A stretch of DNA of 5,898 nucleotides, taken from Planctomycetota bacterium. GTDB taxonomy: Bacteria > Planctomycetota > UBA1135 > GCA-002686595. The notes beneath the pieces were generated by a model that made no database searches, had not been told where the DNA came from, and saw only the letters and a list, made by a program, of their open reading frames with translations. Both the position numbers and the translations under genes were made by a program. Positions within the stretch are counted from its first letter, which is position 1, and every line of letters begins with the position of its first letter. Location: NCBI GenBank assembly GCA_022447405.1, contig JAKVCE010000150.1, positions 1-5,898 on the forward strand. Reading direction: 5' to 3'. Shown here in pieces: positions 1-5,105 of this stretch.

Positions 1-1
1 A

Positions 2-610
2 GACTTCACCGATTTCGTCGTGACGAATGAGTTCGGCGCGGAGGTTCACCTGGACTTCAGCGGTTATGCCGGCGGTACGAGCACGGCGACGCTTACCGGC
101 GAGGGCTCGATCTCGATCGATGGGGTGAACTTCAGGGCGCTGACCCTGACAGAGACGGACCTCCAGTTGATCAATAAGACCACGGGCTCGGTCCTTCACG
201 TGGACGCTACGGCGGTTCACCGTGCAGGCGTGGAGCTCGTCAACTTTGACGGTGCCGCGAACATTTTCGACTCGCTATACGGAGCGGTTGAAGACCTGGA
301 GAACGGCGACGGTCTGCGGGCCGAGGAGCTCGCCGCTCGCCTTGAGATGCGCTTGGGCGAGATCGAGCGGAACCACGACAACCTCTTGCAGAGCGTCGCG
401 GTCCTCGGAGCTCGACTTGAAAGCCTTGATAGCACGCTCGGGCGCTTGGACGGTGTCGCGATGCAGGTCACCCAGCACCTGAGCCAAGTGGAAGACGCTG
501 ACCTCGCGAGCGTCGTGATGGACGCCACCCAAGCCGAGCAGTCGATGCAGCTCGCCCAGATGGCCGGCTCACGCCTGATGCAAAACACCCTCCTGAACTT
601 CCTGAGGTGA
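2..610 (+). CDS. flgL: Flagellar hook-associated protein 3 (FlgL-like), C-terminal part
   Basis: This is the C-terminal 202 codons of a flagellin-family hook-filament junction protein. The frame is open to the left edge (DFTDFV precedes the GTG at 20), so that GTG is internal and the true start lies outside the window. The first ~95 residues are a beta-rich domain (VHLDFSGYAG, ISIDGVNFRALTL, INKTTGSVLHV). A coiled-coil follows (LAARLEMRLGEIERNHDNLL) and then a C-terminal amphipathic helix with QVEDADLASVV and a LMQNTLLNFLR end. EDAD followed by a hydrophobic helix ending in LLNFL is the terminal D0/D1 signature of FlgL and flagellin. The beta-domain with an INKTTG-type strand and a VFDxL-type end favours FlgL over filament flagellin. 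In the family, FlgL forms the outer junction zone between hook and filament and is exported by the flagellar type III system. The next gene starts 4 bases after the stop, so an operon is likely. A flagellin paralogue is the main alternative. Confidence 0.85.
   Translation, partial: DFTDFVVTNEFGAEVHLDFSGYAGGTSTATLTGEGSISIDGVNFRALTLTETDLQLINKTTGSVLHVDATAVHRAGVELVNFDGAANIFDSLYGAVEDLENGDGLRAEELAARLEMRLGEIERNHDNLLQSVAVLGARLESLDSTLGRLDGVAMQVTQHLSQVEDADLASVVMDATQAEQSMQLAQMAGSRLMQNTLLNFLR
604..610 (+). promoter_or_regulatory. Ribosome binding site for the 615 gene, inside the flgL stop
   Basis: GAGGTGA is a good Shine-Dalgarno match and contains the TGA stop of flgL. It sits 4 bases before ATG 615 (7 bases counted from the GAGG core). 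Translation of the second gene is therefore likely coupled to termination on flgL, and this supports ATG 615 as the real start. Confidence 0.7.
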
Positions 611-614
611 TCCC

Positions 615-926
615 ATGAACCCCCAACGACCCATCTCGTGGGAGCCTAGCCCCGCGCCTATAAGCCGCACCACGCCCGCGAGCCCGTCGAAGGGCGAGGG
701 CATCGCGGACAACGCCGCGTTCCAAGCGGTCTTGGAGCGCTTGGAGAACGCAGCGCGCGACCTCTCTCGCCGCAGTGAATCGCTCGAGGACACGAAGGCG
801 CTCTCGGGCGCGGTGCAGGACGCAGCGCAGAGCCTCGGCGACGCGCTCGCCCTCCGTGACTCCGTCCTGGAGGCGTATCGCAGCGCGCAGCAGGCAGCGA
901 GCGTTAAGGAAGACGACGCCGCGTGA
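615..926 (+). CDS. Small helical protein of the flagellar operon, possibly FliE-like
   Basis: This 103-residue protein has no family I can assign firmly. Residues 1-30 are Pro/Ser/Thr-rich and probably disordered (PSPAPISRTTPASPSKG). Residues ~33-96 form two predicted amphipathic helices: FQAVLERLENAARDLSRRSE, then a stretch ending in ALALRDSVLEAYRSAQQ. There is no signal peptide, membrane segment or cysteine. The outline resembles the flagellar rod/MS-ring adaptor FliE: ~100 residues, a flexible N-terminus, an F-x-x-x-L helix, and a C-terminal helix of the form QVRNKxxxAYQ, here ALRDSVLEAYRSAQ. FliE normally has about 10 more residues between the two helices and a more conserved middle, so the match is only suggestive. 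Position directly after flgL with a shared ribosome site supports a flagellar role such as rod part, export substrate or chaperone. The start is well supported by the GAGGTGA site, and the stop overlaps the next start (GTGA). Confidence 0.75.
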   Translation: MNPQRPISWEPSPAPISRTTPASPSKGEGIADNAAFQAVLERLENAARDLSRRSESLEDTKALSGAVQDAAQSLGDALALRDSVLEAYRSAQQAASVKEDDAA

Positions 927-1789
927 AGCTCACCTTGGCGCCCGGTCATCCCCGAGGCCTGGAGGTGATGACCTCCGTGTTGCGCCCTGGCGGGGACCTC
1001 GCCCTCGAGTATCCGCTCGTCTTCGATGAGGAGGGTCCCGGGGCGCACTTCGCGCTCTCTGAGGGTGACGAGGTCCTCTCTGTATGTGCGACCTTGGAGC
1101 GAGAGCTCATCTATCCGGGCGGGCGGACGCTGGTCGGCTTCATCGGCTCTGTCGCGACGCCGCCTGACGCGCGCGGGCAGGGCCACGCGTCCAGGCTTCT
1201 CGCCGAGGTGGAGGGCGCGCTCAAAGAGCGCGGCTGCGAGCACGCGCTGCTCTGGGCGGACGAGCCTGGGTTCTACCAGCGCCGGGGATACTCCCTGGAC
1301 GGAACAGAGACAGACTTCCTCGTCTCGAAGATTCCTACCGCGCTCATCGACTCGGAGTTGAACGTGCGCCCCCTCCACGCGAGCGACCGAGGGCAGGTCC
1401 ACGAGCTCTACACATGGCACGGCGCGCGCATCGAGCGGAGCGCCCGCGAGACCGCGCGCCTCCTCGGGTGCCCTGAGATGCGCGTCTTGGTCGCGACCCG
1501 AGGTCAGGAGGTCGAGGCCTATGTCTGCTTTGGTCGCGGCGCAGACCTCGCCGGGGTCGTGCACGAGTGGGGCGGGAGTCCGGCGGGCGTCTTGGCCTGC
1601 CTCGCGGCGCTCTTGGAGCGCGCGGACTCCCTCTTCGTCATGGCTCCGGGAGAGCCGGGGCCGATGGGCGAGCTCTTGGACGAGTGCGGGGCGATCCGCG
1701 CCGCTGGCCGCCTTGGGATGACCAAACCTCTCGGAGCAGCGGGCTCCTTGCCTCACGGCGCCTTCGTCTGGGGCCTGGATTCGATCTAG
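923..1789 (+). CDS. Tandem GNAT-fold N-acetyltransferase (Eis-like, without the SCP2 domain)
   Basis: This 288-residue acyl-CoA-dependent acetyltransferase of unknown substrate is probably cytoplasmic. The first GNAT unit (about 1-135) holds the acetyl-CoA loop DARGQGHASRLL, with R84-G85-Q86-G87-H88-A89 fitting Q/R-x-x-G-x-G/A. The motif B segment FYQRRGY is at 117-123. The second half (about 145-270) looks like a degenerate GNAT unit: VRPLHASDRGQVHELY, an ERSARETARLL helix, VLVATRGQEVEAYVCFG and a VVHEWGG strand. That layout is known from the Eis (enhanced intracellular survival) type tandem-GNAT proteins. Those usually run to about 400 residues with a sterol-carrier-like third domain, which is absent here. 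The GTG start overlaps the preceding TGA as GTGA. AAGGA at 906-910 lies 12 bases upstream, so translational coupling is likely. Co-location with flagellar genes does not by itself make it a flagellar modifier. GNAT is secure, but the substrate (protein, aminoglycoside or small amine) is unknown. Confidence 0.85.
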   Translation: MKLTLAPGHPRGLEVMTSVLRPGGDLALEYPLVFDEEGPGAHFALSEGDEVLSVCATLERELIYPGGRTLVGFIGSVATPPDARGQGHASRLLAEVEGALKERGCEHALLWADEPGFYQRRGYSLDGTETDFLVSKIPTALIDSELNVRPLHASDRGQVHELYTWHGARIERSARETARLLGCPEMRVLVATRGQEVEAYVCFGRGADLAGVVHEWGGSPAGVLACLAALLERADSLFVMAPGEPGPMGELLDECGAIRAAGRLGMTKPLGAAGSLPHGAFVWGLDSI

Positions 1790-1810
1790 GGGAATCGCTC
1801 TCCTCTAGGG

Positions 1811-3094
1811 GTGGTGACCACCCCGACACAAGAGCCCGCTCTAAAGCGGACGCGGGTGCTCGGCTTCGACGTCGCTCGATGCCTCGCGATCCTCTCGATG
1901 GTCTTCGTCAACTTTGACGTGATCCTCTCTATGGGGAGGGACAAGCCTGAGCTTTTGCGAACGCTGGGGAACGCGTTCCAGGGTCGCGCCTCCGCGACCT
2001 TTGTGACGCTCGCGGGTGTCGGCCTCATCCTCCTCGGCGAGCGTGGGACCCTCATGAAGCGCGCGCTCTTCCTCTTCATCGTGGGATACGCCTGGCAGGT
2101 CTATTGGGACGGGGACATCCTCCACTACTACGCCTTCTACGTGTTCGCGGGCGCGCTCTGCCTGGGCTTGAAGGCGCGCTGGCTCTGGCTCCTCTCGGCT
2201 GCGAGCGTGGCGGTCTTCGTTGTCTGCGTGAAGGGCGTCTCCATGGGCGATTTCGAGCTCGAGCCCGTCGTCGACTATGGCGCAGGGTGGAAGTGGATGA
2301 CCCTCGAGTACACCGAGTTCTGGACGGCGAAAGGGCAAGCGCGGAACCTCTTCTTCAACGGCTGGCATCCGCTCTTCCCGTGGCTAGCCTTCCTCTTCTG
2401 CGGCATGGCGCTAGGGAAGTGGGGTGTCGAAGCGGCGATGAAGAGAAGGGTCGCCCTCGTCGCGTCGGCCGCTGTGTTCTTCCTGGCGCGGTCCCTCTCT
2501 GAGGCTTGGACCCAAACTGAGGGAGCGGAGGGAGAGGGCTGGGGCGGATGGTCACAGTGGTATCTGCAGCCAGAGGCGTTCTGGGCGCTAGATTCGATCC
2601 CCCCTGGGCCGCTCTATGTGCTCTCGGCTGGCGCGAGCGCGGTCTTCGTCATTGCGCTCTGCCTGGAGCTGACGAGCCCCTCAACGCGCAGGCGCTGGTG
2701 GCTCGGCTGCCTAAGCGTCTTGGGCTTGGGTGTCTGGATCGCCTTCGGGGAGAGCGAGTCCTCGGGCCTGCTGCGCGTCAGCGACGTGGCCTTCTTCGCG
2801 CTCATCTCAGCCGTGGGCGCGCTGTTGATCGACACCTGCAGCGGCGCGCTGTCACGGTGCGGCCAGCTCGCGTTCACCCTCTACCTCGCCCACGTGCTCT
2901 TCCTGTATGTCTTCCTGCAGCCCGTTATGGAGCATCTGATCGACGAGCGGGTCCTCTCCAGGCGCTCGGTCCTCCTCGTGTCAGCCACGGGGACGCTGGT
3001 CTTCGACCTGTTCGCGATCCTCTTTGCGAACCGATGGAGGGCCAGCTATCGACGCGGGCCCGTCGAGGCTGTCATGCGCAAGCTCACCGGCTAG
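1811..3094 (+). CDS. DUF418/DUF1624-type multi-pass membrane protein (putative acyltransferase)
   Basis: This is a 427-residue integral membrane protein with roughly ten hydrophobic segments. The first is near 24-41 and the last near 386-406. Family marks read in order: FDVARCLAILSMVFVNFD at 19-36 (the D-x-x-R entry motif), GDILHYYAFY at 101-110, FFNGWHPLFPWLAF at 181-194 followed by GMALG, GQLAFTLYLAH at 351-361, and the terminal RGPVEAVMRKLTG. This is the DUF418/DUF1624 pattern, in the same superfamily as heparan-alpha-glucosaminide N-acetyltransferase and acyltransferase-3 proteins, which move acyl groups across or at the membrane. His186 in NGWHP is an attractive functional residue, by inference only. 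Two GTG codons (1811, 1814) could start translation, neither with a clean ribosome site. AGGGGA at 1788-1793 lies 17 bases upstream, so coupling to the GNAT gene is possible. The previous gene's TAG is in the same frame with 21 bases between them. The substrate is unknown, and an exporter or polysaccharide acetylase role is equally open. Confidence 0.8.
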   Translation: MVTTPTQEPALKRTRVLGFDVARCLAILSMVFVNFDVILSMGRDKPELLRTLGNAFQGRASATFVTLAGVGLILLGERGTLMKRALFLFIVGYAWQVYWDGDILHYYAFYVFAGALCLGLKARWLWLLSAASVAVFVVCVKGVSMGDFELEPVVDYGAGWKWMTLEYTEFWTAKGQARNLFFNGWHPLFPWLAFLFCGMALGKWGVEAAMKRRVALVASAAVFFLARSLSEAWTQTEGAEGEGWGGWSQWYLQPEAFWALDSIPPGPLYVLSAGASAVFVIALCLELTSPSTRRRWWLGCLSVLGLGVWIAFGESESSGLLRVSDVAFFALISAVGALLIDTCSGALSRCGQLAFTLYLAHVLFLYVFLQPVMEHLIDERVLSRRSVLLVSATGTLVFDLFAILFANRWRASYRRGPVEAVMRKLTG

Positions 3095-3115
3095 GCGCGA
3101 TCACTCGGAGCCGGT
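3086..3115. repeat. Inverted repeat spanning two convergent stop codons
   Basis: ACCGGCT (3086-3092) is the exact reverse complement of AGCCGGT (3109-3115), with a 16-base loop. The loop contains the end of the TAG stop of the membrane-protein gene and the complete stop of the gmhA-like gene. No T tract follows on either strand, so it is not a standard intrinsic terminator. It could act as a weak bidirectional 3' stem or be chance in GC-rich sequence. Confidence 0.35.
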
Positions 3116-3700
3116 CTCGGGGAAGAGCTGCCGCTCCACCGCCTCGATCACCGCGTGGAGGACCTTGATGTGGACCTCTTGGATCCGATCCGAGGTCGCG
3201 GCGGCCGGGACGACGATCGCGACGTCCGCGAGCTCGCGCGCCGCGCCGCCGCCTCTTCCCAAGAGCCCGACGGTCTTGATCCCGCGGGCGCGCGCCTCTT
3301 CAAGGGCACGCAAGATGTTCGGGGACTCGCCGCTGGTGGAGAGGGCGACGAGGACGTCGCCCTCGCGACCGTGCGCTGCGATCTGCCGCGCGAAGACCTC
3401 CGCGAAGCCGAAGTCGTTCGCGATGCAGGTCAGCTGGGCGGGGTCGCTGAAGGCTAGGGCGGGGAGGGCGGCGCGGTCTCCGCGAAAGCGACCCGTCCAC
3501 TCTTCAGCGAAGTGCATCGCGTCACACATGCTGCCGCCGTTTCCACAAGCGAGGAGCTTCTTGCCCCCGCGCAGAGCTTCCAAGGCGAGGCTGGAGAACT
3601 CTGCGGTTGCAGAGACCGCGGCCTCGTCCTCAGAGAACGCGGCGAGCGCGACGGCGGCCTCAGTGAGTGAGGCGCGAAGCTCATCGGTGGAGGGGCTCAT
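3101..3700 (-). CDS. gmhA: Phosphoheptose isomerase (sedoheptulose 7-phosphate isomerase), SIS family
   Basis: This converts sedoheptulose 7-phosphate to D-glycero-D-manno-heptose 7-phosphate, the first step toward ADP- or GDP-heptose for lipopolysaccharide core or other surface glycans; it is cytosolic. From ATG 3700 the protein is 199 residues, close to the ~192 of E. coli GmhA. Visible marks are CGNGGS at 52-57, CDAMHFAEEWTGR at 59-71, FSDPAQLTCIANDFGF, STSGESPN from 121, and DRIQEVHIKVLH at 171-182. The four family zinc/catalytic positions are present (His63, Glu67, Gln174, His182, matching E. coli H61, E65, Q172, H180). This makes a true isomerase more likely than the related replication factor DiaA. 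The frame extends 20 codons further to a TTG at 3760, but that extension (PAPPSSAKCG) is not family-like. Neither start has an obvious ribosome site; I prefer ATG by homology. The gene is convergent with the membrane-protein gene, 6 bases apart. No other heptose-pathway genes are in view. Confidence 0.9.
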   Translation of the reverse strand: MSPSTDELRASLTEAAVALAAFSEDEAAVSATAEFSSLALEALRGGKKLLACGNGGSMCDAMHFAEEWTGRFRGDRAALPALAFSDPAQLTCIANDFGFAEVFARQIAAHGREGDVLVALSTSGESPNILRALEEARARGIKTVGLLGRGGGAARELADVAIVVPAAATSDRIQEVHIKVLHAVIEAVERQLFPETGSE

Positions 3701-3785
3701 ACGGCCGCATTTTGCGCTCGAAGGAGGTGCAGGAACAGAGCAGACGTGGAAGTCGGCCAAGAAAGAGGTAGGAGTTCGCTAACGA

Positions 3786-3810
3786 TAAAGCGTTGATATA
3801 AATGGCTTTA
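3786..3810. promoter_or_regulatory. Candidate operator: inverted repeat around a TATAAA box
   Basis: TAAAGC at 3786-3791 and GCTTTA at 3805-3810 form a perfect 6-bp inverted repeat with a 13-base spacer. A -10-like TATAAA (3797-3802) lies in the centre. The site is ~85-105 bases upstream of the XRE start and the same distance from the gmhA-like start. A dimeric regulator such as the adjacent XRE protein could bind here, but the assignment rests on position and symmetry only. Confidence 0.3.
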
Positions 3811-3877
3811 CGTCGCCATGGGCGAGGGATTTGTGGGGGAGTGGGATCCAAAGGCGCCCAGATCTCGTTTCTAAGGT

Positions 3878-3884
3878 GAAGGGG
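3878..3884 (+). promoter_or_regulatory. Ribosome binding site of the XRE gene
   Basis: GAAGGGG, within a purine-rich run starting at 3873 (AAGGTGAAGGGG), lies 9 bases before ATG 3894. It supports one of the two adjacent ATG codons (3894 or 3897) as the start. Confidence 0.55.
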
Positions 3885-3893
3885 TAACTAACC

Positions 3894-4298
3894 ATGATGA
3901 AACTAGGAAATATTCTGCAACGGGCGCGCGGCAAAGAGTCGCGGGTCCAATTCGCTCGCCGGCTGGGTCTCTCATACACGTTCGTTCGTGCTATGGAACA
4001 CGGCATGCGACATCCCTCCGACCGCGTCCTCGTAGAGATCGCGGACCGGCTGGGCCTCGACTCTTCTGAGCTCCTCCTCGCGGCGTATTGCGACCGCTCG
4101 CCCATGCTGGCGCGCGTTCTCGAGACCCGGGGGATTGAGGTGGAGCCTGGGGTGACCGAGGAGACAACAGTGACGACGGAAGCTCGAAAAGCAACGGGCC
4201 CCCAAGGGGTGATTCGAGCAGGTGAGTCAATCGATGCAGCGCGACTGCGGGAGCAGGACACTCCCCCGCCGGTCGTGCAAGTTGCCTACCGATTCTAG
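3894..4298 (+). CDS. XRE-family helix-turn-helix transcriptional regulator
   Basis: This is a 134-residue DNA-binding protein. Residues ~4-65 form a Cro/CI-type five-helix domain: LGNILQRARG, then the HTH pair RVQFARRLGLSYTFVRAMEHG (about 17-37, with SYTFVRAMEHG as recognition helix), then HPSDRVLVEIADRLGLDSSELLLAAY. The wording LGNILQRAR..S...FA..LG.S..FV...E.G...PS is typical of the family. After residue ~80 the chain becomes polar and Thr/Glu-rich (VTEETTVTTEARK) with a PPPVVQVAYRF end. No enzyme or ligand domain is visible. Such short XRE proteins usually repress or activate nearby promoters. The divergent AT-rich region just upstream is the obvious target, so autoregulation and control of the gmhA-like gene are plausible but unproven. 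No toxin-like partner ORF is adjacent, and the gene ends in its own intrinsic terminator, so it is probably monocistronic. The tandem ATGs leave the start uncertain by one codon. Confidence 0.85.
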   Translation: MMKLGNILQRARGKESRVQFARRLGLSYTFVRAMEHGMRHPSDRVLVEIADRLGLDSSELLLAAYCDRSPMLARVLETRGIEVEPGVTEETTVTTEARKATGPQGVIRAGESIDAARLREQDTPPPVVQVAYRF

Positions 4299-4322
4299 GC
4301 AGGGCATTCGGGAGACAGGGAT

Positions 4323-4367
4323 GCGCCCTCGCGGAGACGAGTTCTCTGCGGGGGCGTTCATTTTTTT
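4323..4367 (+). terminator. Rho-independent terminator after the XRE gene
   Basis: The arms 4323-4337 and 4343-4357 pair as a 15-bp stem, counting three G-U pairs, with a 5-base CGAGT loop. The stem is followed by TCA and seven consecutive T (4361-4367). It begins 24 bases after the XRE stop and should end that transcript, separating it from the HMA gene downstream. Confidence 0.9.
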
Positions 4368-4460
4368 GACCGGAAGCTGCTCTAAGAGGGGGCGGGATCG
4401 ACGCCGGGATGCGACACTCTCTGTCGAGCGGGCGCCCACTCGGTAGCCCACGGTCAGTCC
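4368..4460 (+). promoter_or_regulatory. Leader region upstream of the HMA gene
   Basis: Because a strong terminator precedes it, this 93-base gap should hold the promoter of the HMA gene pair. TTGACC at 4366-4371 could serve as a -35 box, but no -10 match is seen 16-18 bases downstream. A short hairpin (CGACA 4412-4416 with TGTCG 4422-4426) is present and might be an operator or chance. No Shine-Dalgarno site is visible before ATG 4461. Confidence 0.3.
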
Positions 4461-4841
4461 ATGAACACACACAAGCCCAAAAGAGTCGCGGTCGTGGTCC
4501 TTATCGCCGGCGTGGCGTTAGGGGCGATCGCGATCAGACAGAGCGTCTTGGGCGGAGAGCGGGAAGTGCCCGTCCTCGCGGACATTCCCGCGAGCTTGGA
4601 GACAGCTCCCGGCGACGGCGAGGTCATGCGCACGTACAGCGTCACAGGGATGTGCTGCGAGTCCTGCACTCGCAAGCTGCACGGCATGGTCCTGGGCGTG
4701 GACGGGGTCGAGGCCTGCGCGGTCGACCTCTGGGAGGAGCGGGTCTACTTGATCGCCAAACAGAGCGTCCCGAGCGAGCGCATCCTCTCGACGCTCAACT
4801 TCGACAAGTACACCGCGGTCGAGCTCAACGCGGACCCGTGA
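4461..4841 (+). CDS. Membrane-anchored heavy-metal-associated (HMA) domain protein
   Basis: This 126-residue protein has a KPKR positive start, a hydrophobic segment at ~9-25 (AVVVLIAGVALGAIAI), a linker to ~55, and an HMA ferredoxin-like domain at ~56-124. The domain shows RTYSVTGMCCESCTRKL at 57-73, a VDGVEACAVDLWEERVYL strand-loop-strand, and a LSTLNFDKYTAVEL end. Cys66 and Cys69 form the metal-binding C-x-x-C. An extra Cys65 replaces the usual Thr of GMTCxxC, giving a CCxxC site. Family members bind Cu(I), Zn(II), Cd(II) or Hg(II) and pass it to transporters or sensors. The N-terminal helix with a basic front end predicts a periplasm- or exterior-facing domain, like a tethered MerP, either as a signal-anchor or after cleavage. 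The stop overlaps the next ATG by one base, so the two products likely work together. The start lacks a good ribosome site, but the basic-hydrophobic beginning fits. The metal cannot be read from the sequence. Confidence 0.85.
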   Translation: MNTHKPKRVAVVVLIAGVALGAIAIRQSVLGGEREVPVLADIPASLETAPGDGEVMRTYSVTGMCCESCTRKLHGMVLGVDGVEACAVDLWEERVYLIAKQSVPSERILSTLNFDKYTAVELNADP

Positions 4842-5101
4842 TGAGCAAGCGAGCCAGAGCGCGCGTGCTCGTTGGGACAGGACTCGCTGTCATCCTGTGG
4901 GGCGTGCTCGGGTTCACTACGGCCTCCCTCGGGGGCCCGCCGGAGGAGCTGCGCTTCGCTAACCGCCGCTCCTACACCGAGGTCAAGCGAGCGGCACACT
5001 CAGCCTTTGTGCCCTTCGTGCTCCGCGCGGGCGCAGGGCTCGCGCTGCTGCTCTTCGGCGCGAGGCTCGCCGGCCTGGCAGAGGACGAGCCAGAGGGCTG
5101 A
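4841..5101 (+). CDS. Small two-helix membrane protein coupled to the HMA gene
   Basis: This is an 86-residue hypothetical protein. The start ATG 4841 overlaps the HMA stop (TGATG), a classic coupling arrangement. The frame is open further upstream to 4409, but that part is antisense-like Arg/Gly-rich sequence overlapping the HMA gene and is not credible. A basic N-terminus (SKRARAR) is followed by a membrane helix at ~9-30 (VLVGTGLAVILWGVLGFTTAS), a polar loop at ~31-55 (PPEELRFANRRSYTEVKRAAH), a second helix at ~56-80 (VPFVLRAGAGLALLLFGARLAGL) and an acidic tail EDEPEG. It has no cysteine or Met/His cluster, so metal binding by this protein alone is unlikely. The positive-inside rule suggests both ends are cytoplasmic and the loop exported. 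I do not recognise a family. Co-translation suggests it partners or localises the HMA protein. Its stop abuts the stop of ispG on the other strand. Confidence 0.8.
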   Translation: MSKRARARVLVGTGLAVILWGVLGFTTASLGGPPEELRFANRRSYTEVKRAAHSAFVPFVLRAGAGLALLLFGARLAGLAEDEPEG

Positions 5102-5105
5102 TCAG
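5098..5105. repeat. Palindrome formed by two abutting convergent stop codons
   Basis: CTGATCAG is an 8-bp perfect palindrome containing TGA (5099-5101) of the plus-strand gene and, on the minus strand, the TGA of ispG (5102-5104). There is no spacer and no intrinsic terminator on either side, so the two transcripts must overlap or rely on Rho. Confidence 0.5.

Larger units (their letters stand above)
3701..3893. promoter_or_regulatory. Divergent intergenic region between gmhA-like and XRE genes
   Basis: These 193 bases separate two divergently transcribed genes and must carry both promoters. The segment 3780-3811 is clearly richer in A/T than the rest of the window and contains TATAAA at 3797-3802 on the plus strand, a -10-like box without a convincing -35 (TTCGCT at 3775-3780 is weak). 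An AAGGAGGTG at 3721-3729 looks like a Shine-Dalgarno site but no start codon follows at the right distance. I see no small gene here. Confidence 0.5.

Noticed and set aside
569..1756. A 395-codon open frame on the minus strand opposite the GNAT gene
   Set aside because: It is a high-GC antisense shadow with low-complexity Arg/Ala/Leu-rich sequence and no recognisable domain. The plus strand carries clear GNAT motifs and coupled starts.
2548..3168. A 206-codon plus-strand frame overlapping the membrane-protein gene
   Set aside because: It is a frame-shifted shadow of the DUF418-type gene with Arg/Ala/Pro-rich composition. It also runs across the end of that gene into the antisense of gmhA.
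3721..3729. AAGGAGGTG as a Shine-Dalgarno site for a plus-strand small gene
   Set aside because: No start codon lies at a workable distance followed by a convincing reading frame. It falls in the gap upstream of the gmhA-like gene.
3701..3760. A 20-codon N-terminal extension of the gmhA-like protein to a TTG start
   Set aside because: The extra residues are not family-like, TTG is rare and there is no ribosome site. The ATG start gives the usual family length.
3024..3782. A 252-codon plus-strand open frame opposite the gmhA-like gene
   Set aside because: Its sequence is Ser/Arg/Ala-rich shadow. The minus strand has all GmhA active-site residues.
3779..4261. A 160-codon minus-strand frame opposite the XRE gene
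   Set aside because: It is Ser/Arg-rich with no domain, and the opposite strand encodes a clear helix-turn-helix protein with a ribosome site.
3894..4298. XRE gene as the antitoxin of a toxin-antitoxin pair
   Set aside because: No toxin-like frame is adjacent on the same strand: the upstream gene is a divergent isomerase and a terminator follows directly.
4412..4426. CGACA/TGTCG hairpin as a metal-responsive operator of the HMA pair
   Set aside because: A 5-bp arm is too short to separate from chance in GC-rich DNA, and it does not match any metalloregulator box I can recognise.
4409..4840. Upstream extension of the 86-codon membrane protein to a 230-codon protein
   Set aside because: The extension overlaps the HMA domain in another frame, is Arg/Gly-rich without structure, and the ATG at 4841 has the classic stop-start overlap.
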